Source: Branchinecta lynchi (taxonomy: Eukaryota; Arthropoda; Branchiopoda; Anostraca; Branchinectidae). From it: DNA of 64,000 nucleotides. Under the pieces are notes generated by a model. The model worked only from the letters and a program-made list of their open reading frames with translations, had not been told where the DNA came from and ran no database searches. The stretch is from assembly GCA_023053575.1 (NCBI GenBank), contig JAKZAP010000005.1, positions 1,860,001-1,924,000 of the forward strand, written 5' to 3'. Both the position numbers and the translations under genes were made by a program. Position 1 is the first letter of the stretch; each line of letters starts with the position of its first letter. Shown piece after piece: positions 56,963 to 64,000 of this stretch.

Positions 56963-57694
56963 CTGGAAAAGAAGGTATGAATTTAGAAGCCTCGTTTTAT
57001 AAGTCTAAAGCCAGAAAAAAGTCCTAAAGTCAGGCAGGAACATCCCAAAGATCAACAATAGCTGCGTTCGTTGCACTCCAGGTTGTCTCTAGTAATTTTT
57101 CATCGGTGTCCACTGTCAGGTTCTTCTCTTGTAACGCGTTTTTTGGTTCACAGGTGGGTAGTCACCCCTGAGTGCAAAAACGGCCTAAATTCTAGGCTTT
57201 GCGCGAAACCCCGTTGACGAAACCCTAATTGACGAAAAGTTGCTGACTTCTCGGTGAAGCCAGGCTCCCAAGTAGGTTCTGGTTAGTCCGCACCGGTGAG
57301 CTAAAACCGGACACCGGTTAGTTCAAAAACGGGTTATAAAGACTGGTAAGTAGTCACCGGTGGATGCAAAACGCCTTATAAGAATAACCGGAGACCACCG
57401 ATGAAAACTCCCGTGACAAAGAACGCAGCTAATAACGCCGCAATTCGTATCTGTAGTAATGTTCCGCCCTACTTCGCCCCTACTACTACGCATGACGTCA
57501 CGGCTTCTGGCTTCTTGACGTCAAGTCTGGAACACATTTTTCTACTTTCGGCATGATATCGCGCCCGAGGTCGTGACTACTCTGCCGAGCGTGGTAAGCA
57601 AATAGTCTAGTTACTGTTTCAAGAAGGTGGAACTGTCGGCATAGAAACTATTCATGAGGAGCGTGTTCCACCCTACTGACCACTACACCACTGT

Positions 57695-57712
57695 GGTATA
57701 GATAGATAGATA
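57695..57712. repeat. GATA microsatellite
   Basis: Four consecutive GATA units are followed by ACTTTAATTTTAGCCG. The position and orientation resemble a LINE 3' tail on the - strand. Confidence 0.6.
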
Positions 57713-58073
57713 GATACTTTAATTTTAGCCGTTAGACCATACACAAAATCATACATTTTTAAACACTTCGAGAGAGCGATTATATAAACTCACATGTAAA
57801 ACGATTTAAACTCCCACTACCAATAACTATTTACATCTCTTTAACGCTTCTTTGACAAAACCTGTAACTGCCATTATCGCTGACCGTGAAGATGACTTTA
57901 GGATACCAGGAAAGAGCAACCCATCTTCACCAAAAAATCTTACTCTCAAATCCGAGAGCCCCTTGCATCTTGACTTTCAGAGAATCAGCAACTTTGATGA
58001 CCGACACACTACAGTCGTGTATGCAGTCAACTGACATTTCTTATCCCAGGGTATTGACTATAATATTGACGAT

Positions 58074-58334
58074 AAGATAAGATTTAATTGCACACAAAAA
58101 CTAAAAGGCCATGGAAAAAAAAAGAAAAAAGACAACGATCTATTCCTCTTACTCTAGGCATAATTTGTGGTGCTGAAAAGCGACCCTGAGGAATCACATC
58201 ATCACTCCACATCATCAAACTGATGGCTACCAATCATACAACACATCCATTTATCATCGAACACCCTCACGCACTCCCCAAAAACTTCATTCCTCAGCTC
58301 TCTTAACTCTTCACATTCACATATGACATGCATA
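58074..58334 (-). mobile_element. 3' fragment of the same LINE family as 1240-3306
   Basis: This stretch repeats, with divergence, the 3' terminal part of the first LINE. It has the GATAAGATAAGATTTAATTGCAC tail in shortened form, AAAAGGCCATGG, the segment encoding the C-terminus (GCGACCCTGAGGAATC), and CACTTCATTCCT-like sequence. It is a 5'-truncated insertion within the last intron of the acetyl-CoA transporter gene. Confidence 0.8.
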
Positions 58335-58426
58335 TTAACTCAATAAAAAATATCAGAAAATCGCGTTAGGTATGCCATCGAAACCTTTGGTCTTTTTGAA
58401 TAAATAAACATTTGAAAATCACTTGC

Positions 58427-58642
58427 CTCAGATTCTATTGTATTCGCACATGTTCCGGCGCTATCTACCGTACAAGATTTCTTCGTCAGTGAATCAACAA
58501 GCCACAACGCTAGCGTCGTCGGCCAGTTGCCTCCAAGATTACAAAGCGTGTTGAGCAACGTCATGTATGTGCCCCCCACAGATGGGTCGCTTATACGGGC
58601 GAAAAAAGACATCACGGCAACAAACATAGAATAAACAGCCAC
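58427..58642 (-). CDS. SLC33A1: Acetyl-CoA transporter (SLC33A1-like), penultimate exon
   Basis: This exon is exactly 72 codons long, entering and leaving in phase 0. Acceptor ATACTTTTTCAG precedes GTG GCT GTT. The protein contains SDPSVGGTYMTLLNTLCNLG, then GNWPTTLALWLVDSLT, the most conserved block of SLC33A1 (human SDPLIGGTYMTLLNTVSNLG and GNWPSTVALWLVDPLT). It forms late transmembrane helices of the transporter. The exon ends with a lumenal loop containing two cysteines (KKSC, GTC), as in the human protein. The donor is unusual: conserved protein stops at ESE, where the sequence is GAG|GCAAGT, a textbook GC-AG donor. Reading on past it gives residues unlike the family and soon a stop. Confidence 0.93.
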
Positions 58643-58734
58643 CTGAAAAAGTATATGATTAGAATAGCTTAGTCCTTTCAGGGACCATACTCCTGTCCAC
58701 GATACAGTCTAGATTTCTCATATTTGATAGTGGA

Positions 58735-58812
58735 AAACGGATACGTCAGCTGAATTTTATTAGAGCTATATTTCGGCTTCTTGGCAAGGGTCTTCTTCCG
58801 GCTCAAAGCCGC
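58735..58812 (-). repeat. Penelope-like terminal-repeat fragment
   Basis: The reverse strand has AAGACCCTTGCCAAGAAGCC, then GAAATATAGCTCTAATAAAA and CAGCTGACGTATCCGTTTT. The core is mutated (CGGAAGA). It lies in an intron of the acetyl-CoA transporter gene. Confidence 0.7.
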
Positions 58813-59673
58813 TCAAGTTGGAAAACGAACTTGCGGGAAAACCACAGATTTCTCGTTCTGATTGAAAACCTTATAAGATTCGCCAAATTTCGGACCTAAA
58901 CGGGTTTGACTATTCGAGCTGTTGTCACTTTTTTTTTTAACTTATTACAATTTGTACAGTTAACTAGAACTTTTTTATATACTTATAAAAATAAAATACA
59001 ATTCGCCATATTCCGGTTCAGCGCATCCTAGCGGACTAGTTTCTGTTAACCTCCCCCCCCCCCCCTTATGTCTGATCATCACCACTTCTGACAGACATAA
59101 GGCGTATTATCGCCGTTCCCCGAGGACTCCACTTGAGGAGTCCCCACGTTTTTGTTTTCCCGGGGACTCACACCCCGTATTCTCGGAGGGGAATGCTTCC
59201 GTACGCGGAGTCCGAGTTGAGTGACTCCCTCTATTCTCGCCGTTCCCCTTGACTCCCGGAGGGGTCCTCTGGACTGGAATCTGGAATAAGGCAAATCAGA
59301 ACAAGAGTGCAAGCGCTGAGACGTGGAGTTGATAGTATTCCTAAATTCCGTCGTCTCGCCTGTCTCCTATCCAAGTTACGGTCAGTCTGGATGGAGTCGC
59401 TGGTCAATCTGGGTCCAATTGGCCCTGAATTGGGAGGATGTGGGGGGGGACTCCCAAAGGCAAATCCACACCCCCAAGAAGCAAAATAGAGGCATGCTTA
59501 TTTGAACGTCTTTTCTTAATTTTTCCAGATGCTGGTTTTGTTTGTTGTTTCTGAAACAGTCAAACGGAAACGAAAAATAGCAAACTTGAGATCAGTGATC
59601 AATGAATGATTTCAGAATGTTTTTGGGACCAAATTAAATTAAAAAGTTGTTAAACGAATTCATCGAACTTTAA

Positions 59674-60040
59674 AGTTTTGCCTATAATACTAACGCAACC
59701 TACTTCCATAATCACTCCATATATTATTTCTAAGCCCGGAGACCCCAATTTCGTACGGTACATTTTAACCCCATATACAAAACCAAGTTGATTTTCTCAC
59801 TTGCCGTGTTCGTTACCTTCGATGTGTATCACGCCGTCGACGATTGTCGGCGAGAATTTTTTCCATCAGAAAAACCGGTTAAGTAAATTGTTTCCCTGTT
59901 TTCGTTACAAGTTAACGGGTCTCGGAAAAAGGTTAAAACAGCCAAAACCGTGGGTTATTGTTGAAAGCATAGCCTAGTTTTAAAGTATTCAAATATTTTA
60001 AAATACTGTAAGTTGAAGAGTAAATAGTGCGAAGGGTCCT
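59674..60040. mobile_element. TTAA-type element, family 3 (copy c)
   Basis: The body aligns with 39096-39458 and 51929-52298. The right end is GAAGGGTCCT. The left end has diverged (AGTTTTGCC after TTAA at 59670-59673). Confidence 0.8.
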
Positions 60041-60378
60041 CTAAATCTAAATCCTTCTTCTTCCAACCGTTGGTCTGAACAACCTAGCAGCGAGGTAAAA
60101 AATTCGAAGAGAGAAGTCTGTTATTTTAAACGCTTTCTACCAGTGAAAGCTAAATTCCTATGAAGCTCTTGCGCAACCTCAAACCTGGCCCAAAAAGGTT
60201 GGAAGGAACTTTCATTCCAGTACTAAAAAGGTCCTAACTGTCAAGAAGGAAACCCTGTGAACCAGGACCTGGTCCTTTACAGGCCAAGTTCGATGTCATA
60301 TAAATTCGAGGCAGGATACCCGTAAAACAAGAACCAGTAGAAATGAATTGCTAATGTTTGAAAAGAATTTACATTTAA

Positions 60379-60560
60379 AGTTTAACCGAAAAGGGCTGGG
60401 ACAGGAGAATCTAGTTACCTACCACTTATTCACTTATATTGGCCTGAAGACCCGCTGAAAGTGCGTTACTTCGTTGTTAAGCTACTCACGAATAATCGAT
60501 TTTCAAATAGTGGAATTTCCGTGTGAATTGTGGTGCCTCTATGCTCTTGTATTTTTGTTG
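60379..60560. mobile_element. TTAA-type element, family 1, left part
   Basis: TTAA (60375-60378), then AGTTTAACCGAAAAGGGCTG, aligned with copy d up to TTTCAAATAGTGGAATTTCC. No right end was found. Confidence 0.7.
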
Positions 60561-60985
60561 TATGCCTTACGAGAAAGATTTATAGTTTCTTTTTTGTTCA
60601 GGCACTAAGCAATCTTATCCAATCTTACCAATGTCCATTGAAAAGTAGCCAGTAGAAAATTGGGTACGAATTAAAAGTTTGCAGTAGAAGTTTGTCTGGT
60701 ATGAATTTTTGTGTTTTCGTTGGCGAGGTCAAACTAAGCATATATATTTTCAATAAGCACCATATTTCGGCGTTGATACATGTTATAGTTAACGAGAGTC
60801 GCATAGTATTGCTTTAATTTTTTAATCCCCGTATTCTTACCGTCTTGTGGGCTAATAAATTTATGGCCTGTGTAGGGTCTTCTGGACTCCCCGCCCAATC
60901 GAACAAAATGCCGCCACACCAGCAGAGAAGTCTTGCGGCAAAATTATAAGCGCAACGGGGTGCTGCTAGCTTCATCAAATACTGG

Positions 60986-61213
60986 CTAGTCTTCACCTTC
61001 CGGAATCTGGGTTCCCAGATTTTCCGAAATTTTTTTGAATTTCTTCTGCGATACTTAAAAATTCCGGAAATCTGGAAGTTCAAAAGCCCCTTTTTTCCGA
61101 TTATTTTGATATACTTTTGGACCGGTTCATATTCCAGATGCAATTTACAGTAGACGTCAAAGAATAATCTGGAAGCCCAGATTTCGGAAGTTCCCGGAGG
61201 TGAAGACCGGCTA
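60986..61213. mobile_element. Inverted-repeat element (GTCTTCACCT ends)
   Basis: GCTAGTCTTCACCTTCCGG on the left mirrors CCGGAGGTGAAGACCGGC on the right. AATCTGGG/CCCAGATT pairs occur further in. Confidence 0.65.
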
Positions 61214-61254
61214 TAAGATTAACGCTTGTGCCGCCTGGCGCCCCGTCTGAATTG

Positions 61255-61360
61255 CATGATTTAAGTGAATCAATCCAGAAGCGGGTGGTGAAAATCATAC
61301 TTTCTCACGAATACAGTAATTATGACCAAGCGCTTAAAACTCTCCTGCTTGAACCATTAA
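61255..61360 (+). pseudogene. Short LINE fragment
   Basis: The + frame IQKRVVKIILSHEYSNYDQA, then LKTLLLEPL, resembles the post-active-site segment of CR1-like reverse transcriptases (QKRAMRII...EAL...L). Only about 100 bases remain. Confidence 0.55.
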
Positions 61361-61559
61361 AGAAATGACGCCTAAATTTAACAACAGATTCTCAGGGGTG
61401 GCCCGAAGCACTCAGGCCAGGGGGGGTGAGACCCCTCATTTCAACGACTCATGGATCGTAATATACGACTCGCAGGTACCAACAAAAATGAACTGTTGCG
61501 ACTATGCGGCAATGACGCACATTCCCCACCAACAAATAATAGAGCCGGTGTAAAACTAG

Positions 61560-63590
61560 CTGCAATGGATCAGCTGAAATTATTCTTTTAATCAAAATTT
61601 TTATATACATACCTTGATAGCCTCAGCTTTACATTTCAACTTTCGCATAAGAGGAAAGCTTTCACCCGGGACAAATTAAAGCAAGCGCCGCAGGCGAATT
61701 TTTTTTTAATCTGCATCTGTCTAGAAAGGTTCTAGCCAGCCTTTAATGTGTTTCAAATCTAAAAAGTTCCAAGCCTAATCGCCAAGTAAATGACACACCG
61801 TTCCTCTAAGTAGAGAATACTATGAAATGTGCCACAGGCGAAATTTTGTGAAACGCCGAGGAGGAGACCGTCTTTTTGCAATCCCATTGAAAAGGAAAAA
61901 ACAGCTTTGAAATAACAAATCTGACCGTCAAAAAAAGTGACAAAATAGTGGTCACAGAAAACAAAGTAGATTTGCTCCGTACTAAAGCAAAACAAATAAT
62001 TCCTGAAAAAAAAATCCTGATTTATGGACTTAACCCGAGGAGCAGAGCGTCATTTTGCGATCCCAATGAAAAATTAAGAATATCTATGAAATCACGCCTC
62101 TGTCCATCAAAAAAGTGACAAAATAAAGCCCATAGAAAAGAAAGTAAATTTGCTCCGAACTAATAGCAAAAAAAGAACAGAACACACTTCCTCAGAAACG
62201 AAATGAGGAAAACAGATTTGCCAGTGCGTAAAAAAAAAAAATCTGGATTTACGGACGTAACGAACTTTTGGTCTTGGCCTGACAGGAGTTTACAGATATA
62301 GAAAAAGAAGCCAGGTTCGCCGACGAGACTTGAGTTGCGTTTTTTTCCCGGTGATTTAATGTACTTTTGTTTCATAATGAAAGTACCGTGTACCGTTTCA
62401 TTTGTCACTCGACACACTGTACTTTCATGCCGAAACTAAAGCAGGTAAAGCTACAGTGAGCTCCATCTGAAGAATTGCAACAACTGGTTTGCAGAATTTG
62501 ATTCTACGCGAATACACAGCAAATCAAGACGAGAAGTTCGCTTTTAGAATATCTTAAACATAAAAGAGATCATTTTTGAGTTGTACGAGTGTCCTGAATT
62601 CTACGAAGTCTTTTCAGATGTGCTTTAACACTAGCATACAGGGGCGTAACGTAGGGGAAGACACACTTCTTTCGCGGGTCTCCTGTCATTTGATTTCTGA
62701 TGGCTTTTCCATTCTGTTAAAAAAAAAAATTCTTTCTTTTTTCACTTATAGCCAAAGATGACCAAAAATCAATGCACACAACCTTGCCTCTCGCTTTTGG
62801 TCTATAAGGTATTTCAATGTTACCAGTCAGACTTCACTTTAACAACTAACCTATTGTAATTTTGACAGGCTAAGATCTGAAAGACCGAAGTTAGGCAGAT
62901 CCAAACCCCATGGGAGTAGAACAGGTAGCCGCATTGCTGCCCCCAGGAATCATGTCTGCGACCTGTCGGGTTACAAAACCTGGTTTAAACGACTTCTTCG
63001 CGGACTGGCTTACGACTGAAGCTGTGCAGAGATAAAATTTTAAACCAAATTTAAACGACTCGGATTATTTTTTATTAAAATGAATGTCCGGGACATCCGA
63101 GGCCAAAATAAACGACTGATACAACTTAGCAAAATGCCATAATAAACGACTGATACGACTTAACAGAAGGCAGGGGGGGTGAGTCACCCCCCCTTCGGGC
63201 CACCCCTGCAGATTCTGGTAAGAAAATTTTGCAGTCAAACAGATTCCGCCACCTCCTTCTCGAACAACTCCCTGAACCGACTTACCCAACGAGACACTCA
63301 AATTTACTCAAGCCGTTTCCAGCATTAAGTACCGCACGTCGGCTCCACTCATTCTCCCCCCTTGTTACTAATTATTTTAATAACCAATAAAATTCACGTT
63401 TATTGTTCATTTGTGCTTGTTCGGTTTTTGATTTGTTTCTGTATTTTGTCTTAAGTTTTGTTGTTGATGGTATATTATTTACACGTCTTTAGTTATTAAT
63501 GTGTGCTTATTTATTTTCTCTTTGTTGCCTATTATTTAGCTTTTTCTATTGTGGCAATTTTTCCATTAAACCTTAAACTGCCATCTGAAA
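61560..63590. other. Intron of the acetyl-CoA transporter gene: little recognised
   Basis: Two diverged tandem segments at 61840-62000 and 62030-62190 share CGAGGAG, TTGCAATCCCA/TTGCGATCCCA and AAAAAGTGACAAAATA. At 62870-63018 an acceptor-like TTTTGACAG precedes an open + frame, LRSERPKLGRSKPHGSRTG..., that was not recognised. At 63165-63205 a G/C-tract repeat end occurs. Confidence 0.4.
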
Positions 63591-63811
63591 TCATAAAACC
63601 GAACCGCCGAAAAACCGGAATGTCGGGTTTGTCTCAGAACAGGAATCAACACTACTGAAACTGAAACTAGATTTAACGAAAGAAACAGTAAAAATACAAA
63701 ACACAACAGAAAAATGGTCCAAAGGTGAACGGTATACAAAGGGAGATGAAGGGTAGAGGCCTACATCTGTGATACGTGGGCTACGAGGCACTACGGAGGA
63801 ACTGTCATTAC

Positions 63812-63932
63812 CTGATGTAGAGCGTAACTTGCCAGAATAATTCCAAAATATGCCAAAGAGAAGCTCCCGTCTTCCCCTTTGAGAAGCGGTGTGAACCAAA
63901 CCAATGCAGCATATTCCAGTCCCATGAGAAGT
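63812..63932 (-). CDS. SLC33A1: Acetyl-CoA transporter (SLC33A1-like), antepenultimate exon
   Basis: On the - strand this 121-base exon follows acceptor ATCATTTCTAG and ends CATCAG|GTAATG. It starts with the last base of a split codon (phase 2) and then encodes 40 residues including LLMGLEYAALVWFTP and IILASYALHQ. These resemble human SLC33A1 segments LLLGLEYALLVWWTP and LLSYALHQ. SLC33A1 is a multi-pass major-facilitator-type protein of the ER/Golgi membrane that imports acetyl-CoA into the lumen for protein and glycolipid acetylation. The hydrophobic stretches here are parts of two membrane helices. The reading frame stays open upstream of the acceptor, but that sequence does not resemble the family, which supports the splice site. 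Earlier exons lie beyond base 64000. Confidence 0.85.
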
Positions 63933-63985
63933 CTAGAAATGATCCAAAACGTTAAATAAATACCTAGCATGGATAAATTTGACAT

Positions 63986-64000
63986 GGGGATATAGCTCAG
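63986..64000 (+). tRNA. Possible 5' end of a tRNA gene or tRNA-derived SINE, cut by the window edge
   Basis: GGGGATATAGCTCAG fits the first 15 bases of a tRNA (acceptor strand, then TA, then A-box TAGCTCAG as in tRNA-Ala/Val). Nothing further can be checked because the window ends. Confidence 0.35.

Larger units (their letters stand above)
56963..58426 (-). other. GC-AG intron of the acetyl-CoA transporter gene
   Basis: This intron of about 1.46 kb separates the last two coding exons. It begins GCAAGT and ends CTTTTCCAG, in phase 0. It contains a GATA microsatellite, the 3' end of a LINE related to the one at 1240-3306, and otherwise unrecognised sequence. Confidence 0.8.

Noticed and set aside
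63933..63985. Upstream extension of the acetyl-CoA transporter exon (MSNLSMLGIYLTFW)
   Set aside because: It does not resemble the family, and it contains a branch-like TTTAAC and the acceptor tract, so it is read as intron.
1..64000. CRISPR arrays, bacterial operons or prophage
   Set aside because: No regular repeat-spacer pattern or dense intronless coding was seen; introns and eukaryotic retroelements show this is a nuclear animal genome.

Overview
The window looks like metazoan nuclear DNA, probably from a cnidarian (anthozoan-like). It is AT-rich and intron-bearing, and most of it is non-coding. It is crowded with short inverted-repeat transposons, LINE 3' ends and Penelope-like retroelement pieces. 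The cnidarian assignment is an inference from the repeat landscape and from early-animal-like versions of two conserved genes; it was not measured.

Two protein-coding genes can be assembled from splice-compatible exons, and they converge tail to tail. On the + strand, five exons (15123-15334, 17521-17579, 38699-39074, 42748-43390, 49274-49492) join in perfect phase to encode about 502 residues. The product is a nuclear regulator of the SAMD11/SAMD7 type: a disordered N-terminal part with an acidic exon, a basic nuclear-localisation-like stretch, two SUMO consensus sites and a CtBP-binding PLDLS motif, followed by a C-terminal SAM domain split across the last intron. Its first exon(s) were not found. 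On the - strand, three exons (63932-63812, 58642-58427, 56962-56804) encode the last 164 residues of an SLC33A1-type acetyl-CoA transporter; the upstream exons lie beyond base 64000. Its last intron appears to be of the rare GC-AG type.

Mobile DNA makes up most of the remainder. A 5'-truncated Penelope-like element (40470-42404) sits in intron 3 of the SAM gene between 13-bp target duplications. It has an RT/GIY-YIG reading frame and inverted ends that carry hammerhead-ribozyme-like motifs. Similar inverted ends without coding sequence occur at 29133-29412 and 51601-51715. Several non-autonomous families use TTAA target sites (138-1060, 12172-12798, 12816-13258, 39096-39458, 45351-45836, 51929-52298, 53770-54226, 54851-55284, 59674-60040). 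Others are hAT-like with 8-bp duplications (8822-9117, 15673-16015, 28039-28539, 51136-51450). A third group has ends AGTTGCGTTTTT and a 3-bp NTT duplication (19251-19659, 20389-20881, 36088-36441). Several decayed non-LTR retrotransposon fragments are present, the largest at 1240-3306.

By region: 0-3.3 kb holds TTAA elements and a decayed LINE. 3.3-15 kb is repeat-rich flank with no confirmed gene. 15.1-49.5 kb is the SAM gene with large transposon-filled introns, including an inverted repeat of about 3 kb at 26.3-29.5 kb. 49.5-56.8 kb is the convergent intergenic space. 56.8-64 kb is the 3' part of the acetyl-CoA transporter gene.
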